From Deltaproteobacteria bacterium (GTDB lineage Bacteria > UBA10199 > JACPAL01), in contig JACPAK010000003.1 in the NCBI GenBank assembly GCA_016180845.1, positions 1 through 64,000 of the forward strand: DNA of 64,000 bases, given 5' to 3'. The notes under the pieces are model-generated. The model ran no database searches. It was not told the DNA's origin and saw only the letters and a program-made list of their open reading frames with translations. Positions 26,417 to 36,417 of this stretch are shown one piece after another. How positions within the stretch are numbered: position 1 is the first letter of the stretch; each line of letters begins with the position of its first letter. The translations under genes were made by a program, and so were the position numbers.

Positions 26417-27499
26417 CTAGTCTTTCAAAAAAACAGCGAGCAGGTCGACGACAAAAAGCAACACAATCAAAAACTCAAGCACGAGCATCCAGGATTCATT
26501 CGCCTCTGCCCGGAGGACTTCGTAAAAATGGTCCAGATTCGAAAGGCGGCTTTGGATACTCTCCTTCCAGGTGGCGAGGTGAAACCGCTCCCGAGCGGCG
26601 AGGTAGACACGGGCCAGATACCAATCCCCAAAAAATTTGCTGATATTGGAGACATCATCGGTGATTTTCGTCACATCCATTCGGAAGCGTCGGAGTTTCG
26701 CAAGCCCCCTCCGAGCCAACCCGGAAAAATAAGGACGCGTCTTCTCAAGATCGTCGTAGGCCCGATCCAGATAGCGGTCCAACCTTTCATCCATGAGTAC
26801 AAGTTCTTCAAGCTGTAGATTCGCGAGCTCCAGAACATGAAGGAGATCTTGAGGAGGACCTGACAGATCAACAACCAAGGCGGAGTCCCAATCAATGATC
26901 GTCGCATCTTCCTGGGTAAAACTGATGAAATGACGAAAGGTCTCGTCGATCTGTTGAGGGGAAAGTTTTTCGGGTTCGGTTTCGGCCAAGAGACCGGCGA
27001 TCTCCTGTCGATGCTTGTCGACCCATTGACCCACATGAGTCGTCTCACCGATCCCCTGAAAGGTAAAAACGGTGTAGGCCTCCGGTATCCCCACCTTCTC
27101 ACTCCCTTTCACAATATATTCCTGGAGATTTTTGACGACATCGGCACACAACTCATAGGCCGCAGCATCCAGAGGCTTTTCATTGTCCAGAACAAGCTCG
27201 TGAAATTTCATCAGATCGCCCACCGTCTGGACTTCAAACGGAACAGAAATCATGAGGGAAACCACCCCGACATCATAAACCCTCACCACGATATGTAGGG
27301 GAAGCCCACCAACCTTCCATGAATGCGGTCTCGGTTCGATCGTCAATGGTTTGTAAAAAGGGATATCTTTGGGAAAGGTCCGATCGGCCTGGACCTCAAA
27401 TGGCATCGCCTTTTTGGAGAGGATCTTGCTGACCTTCTCTGTGCGGATCTCATCCGCTACATCGAAGGCGAAAAGATAGACAACCTCTCCTTTGAGCAT
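26417..27499 (-). CDS. Conserved hypothetical protein with C-terminal membrane helix
   Basis: 360 residues. The N-terminal half is mostly strands (EVVYLFAFDVADEI; PLHIVVRVYDVGVVSLMISVPF). The second half is helical, with a coiled-coil-like region (LELANLQLEELVLMDERLDRYL; RERFHLATWKESIQSRLSNL). The last 25 residues form a membrane helix (MLVLEFLIVLLFVVDLLAVF). The overall plan resembles the RMD1/DUF155 group, but I cannot confirm membership. It is the last gene of the NfeD-slipin group on this strand, 12 bases after the slipin gene. Confidence 0.55.
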   Translation of the reverse strand: MLKGEVVYLFAFDVADEIRTEKVSKILSKKAMPFEVQADRTFPKDIPFYKPLTIEPRPHSWKVGGLPLHIVVRVYDVGVVSLMISVPFEVQTVGDLMKFHELVLDNEKPLDAAAYELCADVVKNLQEYIVKGSEKVGIPEAYTVFTFQGIGETTHVGQWVDKHRQEIAGLLAETEPEKLSPQQIDETFRHFISFTQEDATIIDWDSALVVDLSGPPQDLLHVLELANLQLEELVLMDERLDRYLDRAYDDLEKTRPYFSGLARRGLAKLRRFRMDVTKITDDVSNISKFFGDWYLARVYLAARERFHLATWKESIQSRLSNLDHFYEVLRAEANESWMLVLEFLIVLLFVVDLLAVFLKD

Positions 27500-27510
27500 G
27501 AAACTCCCCT

Positions 27511-28257
27511 TTAAGATTTTTTGATAAAGGGACTCAACAGATCAATCGGAATCGGGAAGATCGTCGTCGAATTTTTCTCTGAGGCGACCTCGACCAAGGT
27601 TTGCAAATAACGCATCTGCAAGCTCATCGGGTGATCCCCCATCATCTTCGCAGCCTCCACCAGCTTGGCGGCTGACTGAAACTCCCCTTCCGCCCGAATG
27701 ACCTTCGCACGTCGCTCTCTCTCCGCCTCGGCCTGCTTGGCCATCGCCCGCTGCATCTCTTGGGGGAGATCGATATGCTTGACCTCGACGTTCGCCACCT
27801 TGATCCCCCACGGCTCAGTCTGGCGATCAATGATATCCTGCAGGGTATGATTGATCTTCTCCCGCTCGGAGAGGAGCCCGTCAAGTTCCGTCTGCCCCAG
27901 CACCGAGCGAAGGGTGGTCTGCGCCATCTGTGAGGTGGCAAACAGGTAATCCTCCACCGCCACCACAGCCTTATTGGCCTCTACCACCCGGAAATAGACA
28001 ACGGCGGAGACCTTGACTGAAACGTTGTCTTTCGTAATCACATCTTGTGGTGGGACGTCGAACACGATCACCCGAAGCGAAATCCGCACCATCCGATCGA
28101 TCGGCGCAAAGACAAAGATGATACCGGGTCCCTTCGGAGAGGGAAGCATGCGACCGAGGCGGAAGATAACACCACGCTCATATTCACGGAGAATCTTTAT
28201 CGAACTCAGGAGATAGAGAACGACAAAGGCGATAAGGATCGAAGAAAACGAGTACAT
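27511..28257 (-). CDS. Slipin/stomatin-type SPFH protein
   Basis: 248 residues. An N-terminal membrane hairpin ([18 protein letters not shown]) precedes the SPFH (band 7) domain: [37 protein letters not shown] and [19 protein letters not shown] coiled coil ([22 protein letters not shown]) drives ring assembly. Slipins form membrane microdomains and are cut or controlled by the partner NfeD protease. The nfeD-like gene lies 9 bases upstream, the standard pairing. Confidence 0.93.
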   Translation of the reverse strand: MYSFSSILIAFVVLYLLSSIKILREYERGVIFRLGRMLPSPKGPGIIFVFAPIDRMVRISLRVIVFDVPPQDVITKDNVSVKVSAVVYFRVVEANKAVVAVEDYLFATSQMAQTTLRSVLGQTELDGLLSEREKINHTLQDIIDRQTEPWGIKVANVEVKHIDLPQEMQRAMAKQAEAERERRAKVIRAEGEFQSAAKLVEAAKMMGDHPMSLQMRYLQTLVEVASEKNSTTIFPIPIDLLSPFIKKS

Positions 28258-28266
28258 AAAACCTCC

Positions 28267-29682
28267 CTATATTTTTTTGACCTTCAATTTCATTCCGGCC
28301 ATCGATAGAATCCGAACCTTGTCTCCTGCCTGTAAAGATTCTTCCGAAAGCATCTCCCAGATTTCACCCGCGATGTAAATCGTCCCTCCTGCCTCGACTG
28401 TCCCTATCTGACCGACAAGCCCCTCTGCCCCCACAGGACTTCTCTGACGTTTTGCACGGATCGCAAGTCCTGTCAGGAATAAGGTCAAAAGCCCCGTTGC
28501 GATAACAATCGGCAGGACAATCTTGAGCGATAACTGCATAAAATCGGCCGCTGAGTCCATTAAAAAGAGGGAACCGAGAAGCATGCTGACAATCCCGACC
28601 ATCGCGAGAAGTCCGTAACTCGTGACAAATGCCTCCGCGACAAAAAGGGCGATCGCGAGGACAATCAGAGCGAGCCCGGCGTAGTTCGTCGGCAGCGTGT
28701 GAAAGGCATAAAAGGCCAAAATGATACAAATGAGTCCAGCAACCCCCGGAAACCAGGTCCCCGGATGAGTAATCTCAAACAGCAACCCATAAAAACCGAG
28801 CATCATTAAAATATAAGCGATATTCGGATTGATCAGGACATCGAGGATCCTTTGACGCATCGTCATCGGGATCATGGAGGGAACTGCCTCCTTTGTTGAG
28901 AGCGTCACCCTCTTCCCGGAGGCAAGCGTTATCTCCCTCCCATCAATTTTTTGCAGGAGCTCCCCCAGATCCTGGGCGACATAATCGACAACATTCAGTT
29001 TTAAGGCCTGCGTCTCCCCCTCCGAGATACTCTCCTTCACCGCCCGAACCGCCCAATCGACATTCCGCCCCCGCGTCTTCGCAATCGTGCTGACCCAGGC
29101 GACGGTGTCATTCAAAATCTTGGCATCGTGGGGGCTCGCGTCGCCCCCTCCATCCCGCCTTGGCAACGGCGGGGATGGAGCCTCCCCTTCAACGGCCCTC
29201 TGGGCCTGGTTCTCTTTCTTCTTTTCACCTTCCTTTTCCTTTCTTAACGACTTCAAAACATCCTTTAACGACTCTTTTTTTCGTCCGGGACTCTCTCCAA
29301 ACTCGACCGGATGCGCGGCACCGATATTGGTCGACGGGGCCATCGCCGCAATATGAGAAGCCAATGTGATAAACACGCCCGCTGAACCGGCTCGTGAACC
29401 GGACGGGGCGACGAAGACAACGACCGGAATTTCGGCATTCAGGATTTTTTTCACAATAGTCCTTGTGGAAGAAAGAAGCCCTCCCGGCGTATCGAGCTGG
29501 ATCACAATCGCTTGATCCCCGTCTTTTTCAGCCTGCTCAATCCCTTTTTCAATATACTCCGCGGTGATCGGATTGATGATCTGGTCATTGATGGTGAGGA
29601 TGGAAATTTTCTTGATCGGGTCGGCAGAAAGTATCAGAAGAGGAAGACATATGAGCAAAAAATAAATGGCAATTTTCTTCAT
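28267..29682 (-). CDS. NfeD-family membrane serine protease
   Basis: 471 residues: a signal segment, a ClpP-like protease domain, about four membrane helices and a C-terminal OB fold. The catalytic Ser lies in SRAGSAGVFITLASHIAAMA and the Lys of the dyad should lie in the helix VAWVSTIAKTRGR. VIQLDTPGGLLSSTR is also typical. The family cleaves slipin/stomatin partners; the slipin gene follows directly. Between the two protease parts is a charged insert that includes APSPPLPRRDGGGD, encoded by a palindrome at 29148-29180. Confidence 0.93.
   Translation of the reverse strand: MKKIAIYFLLICLPLLILSADPIKKISILTINDQIINPITAEYIEKGIEQAEKDGDQAIVIQLDTPGGLLSSTRTIVKKILNAEIPVVVFVAPSGSRAGSAGVFITLASHIAAMAPSTNIGAAHPVEFGESPGRKKESLKDVLKSLRKEKEGEKKKENQAQRAVEGEAPSPPLPRRDGGGDASPHDAKILNDTVAWVSTIAKTRGRNVDWAVRAVKESISEGETQALKLNVVDYVAQDLGELLQKIDGREITLASGKRVTLSTKEAVPSMIPMTMRQRILDVLINPNIAYILMMLGFYGLLFEITHPGTWFPGVAGLICIILAFYAFHTLPTNYAGLALIVLAIALFVAEAFVTSYGLLAMVGIVSMLLGSLFLMDSAADFMQLSLKIVLPIVIATGLLTLFLTGLAIRAKRQRSPVGAEGLVGQIGTVEAGGTIYIAGEIWEMLSEESLQAGDKVRILSMAGMKLKVKKI
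29148..29180. repeat. Palindrome inserted in frame in the NfeD gene
   Basis: CTCCATCCCGCC and GGCGGGGATGGAG face each other around an 8-base loop, one base off perfect. The element lies in a variable loop of the protease domain and is fully translated. Confidence 0.75.
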
Positions 29683-29702
29683 AACGGTGAATCTCTAATA
29701 CC

Positions 29703-30470
29703 ATGCAATCCCTCTTACTTACAATCCAAAACCGCCCTTACGTCGTTGCCTTCCTGATGGCATTTCTCGTCATCGGCCTCTTGAACCGCGGTCCTCTCCG
29801 CACACTCCTCTTTTTGATTATCGGTTACACGATCGCCTTCCTCTCTGAATTTTGTTCGATCCGTTGGGGCTTCCCGTACGGAATGTATCACTACATCTAC
29901 GAAAACATGAAAGGCGAACTGATGCTCGGCGGCGTTCCGGTCTGGGATTCGATCTCTTACGTGTTTATGGCGTATGCCTCATATGAAATGGCTAATTGGA
30001 TAAAAAAATGGCGGGTCCTGCCCCGGGCTCAAGCCCAGTCGTGCTCACCCGTTGCGCGCGACTGGGCACCCCCGCCCGGGTCACCCGCCATTTTTTTATC
30101 CTCACTGCTCATGACCCTCCTCGACATCATGACCGACCCCCTCGCCGTCCGTGGCGATCAATGGTTCTTGGGCAAGATCTTTTACTACCCCAACGGTGGT
30201 ATTTATTTCGGTGTCCCCCTCTCCAACTTCGCGGGGTGGTTTTTGGTGGGGTTGGTGATTTTCTCGCTTTATGAATACGCGGGAAAAATCGCAGGGGCGA
30301 CCGGCCGGTCGCCCCTACGAATACCCTTCTTGGGACCCCTCTTCTATCTCTCGATCATGGCATTTAATGTTGTGATCACCTTCGCTATCGGAGAATGGGG
30401 ACTCGGTTTTATCGGCCTGATGATAATTGGATTCATTGGCTTATTCTCCTTCCGTCGTTGCCGAACCTAA
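29703..30470 (+). CDS. Carotenoid biosynthesis-like membrane protein, with in-frame repeat insertions
   Basis: 255 residues of the multi-helix DUF422/CruF-like family: IGYTIAFLSEFCSIRWGFPYG, YHYIYENMK, LGGVPVWDSISYVFMAYASY and DIMTDPLAVRGDQWFLG. Members hydrate or otherwise act on carotenoid ends, although many are only annotated by similarity. After MANWIKKW about 20 residues (RVLPRAQAQSCSPVARDWAP) are encoded by a long palindrome at 29998-30101. A second palindrome encodes GATGRSPLR further on. Both lie in loops between membrane helices. It is divergent from nfeD and overlaps the convergent gene 30441-31691 by 30 bases. Confidence 0.8.
   Translation: MQSLLLTIQNRPYVVAFLMAFLVIGLLNRGPLRTLLFLIIGYTIAFLSEFCSIRWGFPYGMYHYIYENMKGELMLGGVPVWDSISYVFMAYASYEMANWIKKWRVLPRAQAQSCSPVARDWAPPPGSPAIFLSSLLMTLLDIMTDPLAVRGDQWFLGKIFYYPNGGIYFGVPLSNFAGWFLVGLVIFSLYEYAGKIAGATGRSPLRIPFLGPLFYLSIMAFNVVITFAIGEWGLGFIGLMIIGFIGLFSFRRCRT
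29998..30101. repeat. 104-base palindromic element inside the carotenoid gene
   Basis: Perfect 19-base arms (GGATAAAAAAATGGCGGGT at 29998-30016 and its complement at 30083-30101) enclose a second stem (AGCCCAGTCG with CGACTGGGC). The middle contains GTGCTCACCCGTTGCGCGCG, found again in opposite orientation inside yggS (37815-37834). Confidence 0.9.
30294..30315. repeat. Second palindrome inside the carotenoid gene
   Basis: A perfect 22-base palindrome, GGGGCGACCGG followed by CCGGTCGCCCC. It shares the GGGGCGACC arm with the ligA element at 17641-17674. Confidence 0.85.
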
Positions 30471-31691
30471 TTCCTCAAGGATCTTTCGAGCCCCATGGCT
30501 GACAACAGGATCGTCTGGTCTTTCAGCAAGCAATCTCGCCCAATCTATCGCCTCATCCACCCTTCCCTTTGCGAAGAGAGAGAGCATGTCGATCGCATCT
30601 CTTCGTCTCTGTTCGGACTGGGACGGGAGGAGATCGGACCAGAGAAGGTACCGTTCATGCTGACACCAAAATGCGTCCGGTTTGAATCCATCCACTACTG
30701 CATCCGCCAAGGTATACTGAAGATAACGAACAACAGGATGGGGGTAATAAGTGAGACGGGTTGACAGCGCCATCTGCTCTTCCGGAGTCTGACAACTTCC
30801 TGTCAGTTGGAAGATTCTCTCAGCTAATTTAAACCGATCCCCCTCATCCACCGCCTTTGCCAATTCCCCCCAAACAACCTCCGGATCTTGTTTGATGCCT
30901 GTCCTCCCCACAGCCCATAGATTACGTAACTCAACAGAGATAATCGGTTCCAAGGCAGAGGAGGCTGCCCTTCTGACCGCTTCATCCAGGTCGGGTCGTT
31001 CACTGAGAGACACCAATTCACCTATAAGGGATGTGACATTCTCTCCCTTCGCCTGTACTCTTTCAATCTCTGTCCTCAGAAGAGCAACATCTTCCAGGGT
31101 CACGGTCGCGAGACGTCTCGAAATCCTCAACGCCTCATCCGGAGTCAGTTGAATCGAAGGAGATTTCCCTGCCTTCAAAAAATTTCTGATCTCTCTCCTC
31201 CCCTGCCGATCAAAGTTGAAGACACCAAGCAGCGCTGCTTGCGTGAAGGTGTCAACCCAACTCGCCCCTGTGAAACGACCAACGATAAGGTCGATCAGAT
31301 CCCAGGTCAGGCCGAGGCAGAGTGTCACGCCACGCAGCATCTTGGCCGCCGGGAAAAATGCGTGGCCGATCAGATTCAGTCCTGTCACAAAACCGGAACC
31401 TAGAATCAGGGCATCATGGAAGGAATCCCGACTCTCCCCAGAAAAGAGGTGCACGCCAGCGCGAGCAGATTGCCAGAGGGCTGTCATGGCAGCTACTGGC
31501 GCCAGACATCGCGCGATCGGAATATTTTTAATTTTTAGATTAGAAAATTTCTGAAAACCCCTGCCGACTTCCTGAAAAGAGGTGTAGTCCTCCAAGAGTT
31601 CTCCGACCCGCGGAATCCCCATGAAAAACGCGGTCCCGAGACCTGAAAGGCCAGTAACGTTATCGACTACAACTGCCGTGGATTCAATCAT
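30441..31691 (-). CDS. Hypothetical protein with hydrophobic N-terminal half
   Basis: 416 residues, no family recognised. The first 190 residues have Gly-rich hydrophobic segments (GLSGLGTAFFMGIPRVGELL; CLAPVAAMTALWQSARAG; ALILGSGFVTGLNLIGHAFF; LRGVTLCLGLTWDLIDLIVG). The rest is helical and may contain HEAT-like repeats (AVRRAASSALEPI; HPVVRYLQYTLADAVVDG; SHGARKILEELG). It is preceded by a FliA-like promoter ending 9 bases from the ATG. Its general plan is like that of 14118-15530. It is a candidate co-regulated type III substrate, by inference. Confidence 0.6.
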   Translation of the reverse strand: MIESTAVVVDNVTGLSGLGTAFFMGIPRVGELLEDYTSFQEVGRGFQKFSNLKIKNIPIARCLAPVAAMTALWQSARAGVHLFSGESRDSFHDALILGSGFVTGLNLIGHAFFPAAKMLRGVTLCLGLTWDLIDLIVGRFTGASWVDTFTQAALLGVFNFDRQGRREIRNFLKAGKSPSIQLTPDEALRISRRLATVTLEDVALLRTEIERVQAKGENVTSLIGELVSLSERPDLDEAVRRAASSALEPIISVELRNLWAVGRTGIKQDPEVVWGELAKAVDEGDRFKLAERIFQLTGSCQTPEEQMALSTRLTYYPHPVVRYLQYTLADAVVDGFKPDAFWCQHERYLLWSDLLPSQSEQRRRDAIDMLSLFAKGRVDEAIDWARLLAERPDDPVVSHGARKILEELGSATTEGE

Positions 31692-31700
31692 TTGACGAAA

Positions 31701-31727
31701 TTATCGGCCTTCTTAAGGATTAGTTTC
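31701..31727 (-). promoter_or_regulatory. FliA-like promoter of 30441-31691
   Basis: The minus strand reads GAAA-N15-GCCGATAA, matching sigma-28 spacing and the -10 box. The box ends 9 bases before the ATG, so the mRNA would have almost no leader. Confidence 0.6.
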
Positions 31728-31741
31728 GAGGAGATACGGGC

Positions 31742-33058
31742 TTAAGTCATTCGCTGTTCCCGGTGCTCCTCCCCGTCAAAACTCATCAGTTTCGGGATCC
31801 CCTCGACGAGCGTTTCGATGTAAACCGTTTTTTTCCAGAGGCCGTACAGATTTTTCAGGGTATCCTTCGCCCAATCGATCCGGAGATCGACCCCTTCATG
31901 CAGATGCTTCAGGCAGAGCTCCCCGCGGCCGGCATGATTTCCATCCTGAACCTGAATGATCGGGTTCCCGAGATTTGTGAGACTCATCAGTAATTTTTCC
32001 TTCACCTTCTTGAAATCCCGATCGATGATCTCGTAGGTCCCATTCGCCTGATTGAAACCGTAGACGAAAAACTTCTGGTCTTCACAAAAAGCCTCCGTCA
32101 AAAACTCATCGATGAAAGTCAGATCATTATGAAGGGCCCTCGCCTGGAAAATCTTCTGCCGGCCAAAACGGCGCTCAATATCCCGCAAAAGCTCCATCCC
32201 GATCTTGTACGGATTGAGTTTCCCCGGCTGCGGAGAAACCGTCGCCGAGTGATGGCTGGCATAGTCAATCACCTCACTGTCGTTTAGCGCCTTCTCCGTC
32301 ATGATCTTCGAGTGCCAGTACGCGGCCCATCCTTCATTCAGTATTTTTGTCTGGGCCTGAGGAGAAAAATAACACTGCTCTTCCCGAATAATCGAAAGAA
32401 CCTCTCGTTCCCAATCCTCCAGAGGGGCCTGTTCGATCAGAAACCAAAGCAGATCGCGTTCGGGAAGATGACAAACCGGCTCTTCAATTGACTGCTGCAG
32501 CGCCACCGGCGACTCCTCTTCCAAAAACCGATGCGCTGACGGCCTTTTTCTTTTTGCCCCAGGGTTGTGAATGTCGATCAAATTTTCGAGGGACAGACAT
32601 CGGTCGACAAAACATTCTACCTCGTTCAAACCAAAACGATTGATATAACGATAAATCTTGGCGCGGTGATTCCCCATCTCATCCATCATCTTGCGATTGG
32701 TATGTGAAAAATAATGATTGTTCTTAAAAAAATCGGCATGCCCGTACACATGGGCCATCACCATCTTCTGATCAATAAGGCTGTTCGATCGAAGGAGATA
32801 GGCGTAGCAAGGATCGTTGTTGATCACCATCTCGTAAATCTTCGAAAGACCGTAGCGGTACGACTTGCTCATCCGCTCAAATTCCATTCCGAACCGCCAG
32901 TGAGGGTAACGGCTGGGAAACCCGCCATAGGAGGCGACCACATTGATCTCATTCCAATCTAGGAGTTCGAAGATCACCTCGAAAAAATCGAGTCCGAAGT
33001 CCTTCGCATATCGGAAGATCGCATCACGCGCCTGTTTTAATTCCGGTGTTAAAGACAT
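31742..33058 (-). CDS. spoVR: SpoVR-family protein
   Basis: 438 residues, matching the SpoVR/YcgB family in length and motifs: GLDFFEVIFELLDWNEINVVASYGGFPSRYPHW reads straight through, followed by YEMVINNDPCYAYLLRSN, HVYGHADFFKNN and LNEGWAAYWH. The biochemical role is unknown. In E. coli the homologue works with the YeaG kinase and YeaH under nitrogen stress. Last gene of the prkA-yhbH-spoVR operon, 6 bases after yhbH. Confidence 0.95.
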   Translation of the reverse strand: MSLTPELKQARDAIFRYAKDFGLDFFEVIFELLDWNEINVVASYGGFPSRYPHWRFGMEFERMSKSYRYGLSKIYEMVINNDPCYAYLLRSNSLIDQKMVMAHVYGHADFFKNNHYFSHTNRKMMDEMGNHRAKIYRYINRFGLNEVECFVDRCLSLENLIDIHNPGAKRKRPSAHRFLEEESPVALQQSIEEPVCHLPERDLLWFLIEQAPLEDWEREVLSIIREEQCYFSPQAQTKILNEGWAAYWHSKIMTEKALNDSEVIDYASHHSATVSPQPGKLNPYKIGMELLRDIERRFGRQKIFQARALHNDLTFIDEFLTEAFCEDQKFFVYGFNQANGTYEIIDRDFKKVKEKLLMSLTNLGNPIIQVQDGNHAGRGELCLKHLHEGVDLRIDWAKDTLKNLYGLWKKTVYIETLVEGIPKLMSFDGEEHREQRMT

Positions 33059-33064
33059 AATTTC

Positions 33065-34174
33065 CTATCGTCCTTTTCCCAAGAAATCCTTGATCGAGTG
33101 ATAGATCGCCTCCCTCGAGGCAATCTTCGAGGTCATCACCCGTTCATGACTTGGGAATCTCTCAATCAAGTCTTTCAGAAACTGACCGCTCCCGTATTCA
33201 CTCTCGACCTGACCGTAACAAAAGACATTGACCCGCGGCAGGATCTCTTCCGAAAGAAGTTTCAGACACTCCTGGGTGTCATTGCCGGACCAGTTATCAC
33301 CATCAGAAAAATGAAAAGGATAAATGTTCCACTCTGTGGATGCATACTTCTCCTTGATCATTTCCAGCGCCAGCTTATAGGCCGAGGAGATGATCGTTCC
33401 CCCGGACTCTCGCGTCCGATAAAAAGTCTCCCGGTCTACCTCACGCGCGACGGCGTCATGCACGATGTAGCGTGTTTCGATCCCCTTGTACTGAGAGCGA
33501 AGCCAGGTATCGATCCAGAAGGATTCGATCCGAACGATCTCTTTCTGTTCGGCCCCCATGCTGCCGGAAACGTCCATCATATAAACAATAAGCGCATTTC
33601 GTTCCGGACGCCTCGTCTCTTTCCAGACACGGTAACGACGATCCTCCCGATAAGGAACCACCTTCGGACTTCGATAGTCATAACTCCCGCTCATGATCTG
33701 ACGCTTCAGCGCCTGCCGGTAGGTCCGCTTAAAATGACGAAGTGATTCAGGTCCGCTGGATCGGATGCTGGTATATCTTTCTTTTTCGGCCGCTAGCGAG
33801 GCGTCCCCTTTCGGTTCAATCCGAGGGAGTTCAAGCTCCTCCCCCAGTATATTGGCCAATTCATCCAGTGTAATATCCACCTCAATAATATGTTCCCCAG
33901 GTTCATTCCCTGCCTGAGGTTTTCCCCCCTCCTCATCCCCAACACCAATCACCGTCCCCGGTTCTCCGTCCCCTTGACCAACCCCTCCCATCTGCCGTGA
34001 TCCATAGGCAAAACGGGGGATCTCGATCTCCGGCAGAGGGATGCTGATGACATCCTGCCCCTGGCGGCCGATCAGTTCTCCTCGTGTAATAAAGCGTCGG
34101 AGCTCTTTTTTGATACGACCCTGGATGATTTCCTTGAAACGGGCGTGATCGGTGTCGATCTTCAGAAATGACAC
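33065..34174 (-). CDS. yhbH: YhbH/YeaH-family protein (DUF444)
   Basis: 369 residues. The N-terminal half is charged and contains a Gly-rich stretch. The C-terminal half is a von Willebrand A-like domain with the metal site DVSGSMG, then [17 protein letters not shown] and [17 protein letters not shown]. Such proteins occur with PrkA kinases and SpoVR proteins. The order prkA-yhbH-spoVR is conserved from Bacillus to proteobacteria. The mechanism is not known. It starts one base after prkA ends. Confidence 0.95.
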   Translation of the reverse strand: MSFLKIDTDHARFKEIIQGRIKKELRRFITRGELIGRQGQDVISIPLPEIEIPRFAYGSRQMGGVGQGDGEPGTVIGVGDEEGGKPQAGNEPGEHIIEVDITLDELANILGEELELPRIEPKGDASLAAEKERYTSIRSSGPESLRHFKRTYRQALKRQIMSGSYDYRSPKVVPYREDRRYRVWKETRRPERNALIVYMMDVSGSMGAEQKEIVRIESFWIDTWLRSQYKGIETRYIVHDAVAREVDRETFYRTRESGGTIISSAYKLALEMIKEKYASTEWNIYPFHFSDGDNWSGNDTQECLKLLSEEILPRVNVFCYGQVESEYGSGQFLKDLIERFPSHERVMTSKIASREAIYHSIKDFLGKGR

Positions 34175-34175
34175 A

Positions 34176-36233
34176 TTAACCCTTCCCTTTTACATCCCCT
34201 CTCGCAAAAATACTCGACACATAGGAAAGGACATCGCTTGAGCAAACCTCACAGTAAGCAGAATTCTTCACGAGGCGATTTTTGACTACAGCAATTTTGT
34301 CCTGAAATTCCGGATCCGAAGCGGGGGAGGCAAGACTCGTCAGCCGGATTGAATCCTTCTGATCCTCAAAAAGCTTCAGCTCCAGGGCATGGCGGAGTCT
34401 CTCATTCGTCTTGTAGTTGAAGACCTTTCCTTCAATGGCCAGCGCCCCTATATAATTCATGATCTCCCGGCGAAAATCATCCTTTCGCCCCTCAGGGATA
34501 TCAATCTTCTCCTCGATCTGTCTCATGAGCCGTTCATCCGGCTCCTCGTACTGACCGCTATAACGATTCTTTACCTTTTCGCGCTGCGTGTAGGCCTTCA
34601 CATTATCAATATAGTTGGCGCACAACCGGGAGATCGCATCTTCATCGGCAGCGACCGCCTGCTGAACTTCATGCTTGATAATATCCTCATACTCATCCTT
34701 CACGACAGAAAGAAGCTCAAGATAGCGCTTCCGTTGCTCATCGCTCTTCAGCAATGAGTGATGTTTGAGACCACTCTCCAACTCGCGAAGCACCATGAAC
34801 GGGTTGATACACCCTGCATCCCGATCCATCACGAGGGCATTTGAAATTTTATCCTGAATATAACGTGGCGAGATCCCATCCATCCCTTCCCGAACTGTCT
34901 CTTTTCGGAGCTCCTTAACGCTCTCCTCCGTGTAACCAGGAACCGCCTTTCCATCGTAGAGTTTGAGCTTTTGCATCAGCGTGAGGTTGGCCTTTTTGGG
35001 CTCCTCAAGTCGCGTCAGAACAGACCACATCGCCGCCATCTCCAGCGTATGGGGGGCAATATGCTTTCCTCGAATCCTTTGAGAATTAAAATCCCTCTCG
35101 TAAATCCTGATTTCCTCATGCAGCTTCGTGATGTAAGGAATGTCAATCTTGAGCGTTCGGTCACGAAGCGCCTCCATGTATTCATTGTTTTGAAGCTTCC
35201 GGTATTCCGCCTCATTGGTGTGCCCCAAAATGACCTCGTCAACATCCGTCTGGGCAAATTTCTTCGGCTTGATTCGATGTTCCTGGGACGCCCCGAGAAG
35301 ATCGTATAGAAAGGCGACATCGAGCTTCAGCATCTCAATAAATTCGATCATCCCGCGATTCGCGATATTAAATTCCCCATCGAAGTTAAACGCCCTCGGA
35401 TCCGAGTCTGAACCATACTCCGCGATCTTTCGGTAGTTCATATCCCCTGTCAGCTCTGTCGAGTCCTGGTTCTTTTCATCCTTCGGCTGGAAGGTTCCGA
35501 TCCCCACGCGATCTTTCTCGGCCAAAATCAGCCGTCGGACACGGATATGCGAGATCACCTTCTTCCATTCGCCGTGATAGCGATTCAGCAATTCCCGATA
35601 GATAAAACGACACGGAGGACAGAGATCCCCGTCAACGCGGATCTTGCGATCATTCGGCGCCCCCTCATTCACCTTTTCAAAAAACTTTTGCCGGATTTCG
35701 AGCGGGATCAAATGAATCGGCTCCTCATGCATCGGACAGGGAAGCATTTCCTGATTCCCGAAAATGAGGGGATCCCCTCCATTTTTGACCCAGTAAAAGG
35801 TATATAACGCCCCTTCGGGGGTTCTCGAATACGCCTCAAGCCCTTTTTTCAGGAGACGCGCGATCGTGCTCTTGGAACTTCCGACAGGACCGTGCAAGAG
35901 AAAGAGCCGTTTCTCGGCCCCATAACCCATCGCGGATGCCTTGAAGATATTGACCATCTTCATCAGGGGGAGATCGAGCCCAAAGATCGCATCCTTCCCA
36001 TTCTCCAGGGGATCGGTAAAAAACTTGTAACGCGTGATGACTTTTTTACTGTCGGTGTACTCCTCGGTTCCGTGGGACAGGATCATATCGTAGATCCTTT
36101 GAAATGCGGTCCGAGAGATCCTCGGATTTTTCTTCACGATCTCGAGATACTCATCAAAGCCCCCTTCCCATGAGAGATCCTGATAGTGCCTCTCATCGCA
36201 GAGACCTTGAACAACATCACTCAAATTTGGCAT
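34176..36233 (-). CDS. prkA: PrkA-type serine protein kinase / AAA protein
   Basis: 685 residues from the ATG at 36233, preceded by AGGGGGG; an ATG at 36284 is less likely. The AAA part has Walker [10 protein letters not shown] and the family segment [14 protein letters not shown]. The C-terminal PrkA domain has [12 protein letters not shown], a stretch of charged helices and a final Cys pair (CEVCSSD). The family phosphorylates proteins or acts as an AAA protease in stress and sporulation. It begins the prkA-yhbH-spoVR operon. Confidence 0.95.
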   Translation of the reverse strand: MPNLSDVVQGLCDERHYQDLSWEGGFDEYLEIVKKNPRISRTAFQRIYDMILSHGTEEYTDSKKVITRYKFFTDPLENGKDAIFGLDLPLMKMVNIFKASAMGYGAEKRLFLLHGPVGSSKSTIARLLKKGLEAYSRTPEGALYTFYWVKNGGDPLIFGNQEMLPCPMHEEPIHLIPLEIRQKFFEKVNEGAPNDRKIRVDGDLCPPCRFIYRELLNRYHGEWKKVISHIRVRRLILAEKDRVGIGTFQPKDEKNQDSTELTGDMNYRKIAEYGSDSDPRAFNFDGEFNIANRGMIEFIEMLKLDVAFLYDLLGASQEHRIKPKKFAQTDVDEVILGHTNEAEYRKLQNNEYMEALRDRTLKIDIPYITKLHEEIRIYERDFNSQRIRGKHIAPHTLEMAAMWSVLTRLEEPKKANLTLMQKLKLYDGKAVPGYTEESVKELRKETVREGMDGISPRYIQDKISNALVMDRDAGCINPFMVLRELESGLKHHSLLKSDEQRKRYLELLSVVKDEYEDIIKHEVQQAVAADEDAISRLCANYIDNVKAYTQREKVKNRYSGQYEEPDERLMRQIEEKIDIPEGRKDDFRREIMNYIGALAIEGKVFNYKTNERLRHALELKLFEDQKDSIRLTSLASPASDPEFQDKIAVVKNRLVKNSAYCEVCSSDVLSYVSSIFARGDVKGKG

Positions 36234-36417
36234 ATCCCCCCCTTTTTGCATTTCGCCTAGAGAATTGGCGAAATGGCTCCTCAAACTTTTGCCTTATCTC
36301 CGGAAAAAATCTGAGGATCCTTTTAATGGGGAGTTAAAACTGAGAAAGAACGATTGGATTTTACACTAATTTTATCAGCCGCAATTCCTTTTGTCTATAT
36401 AAGGAATTGACGCACCC

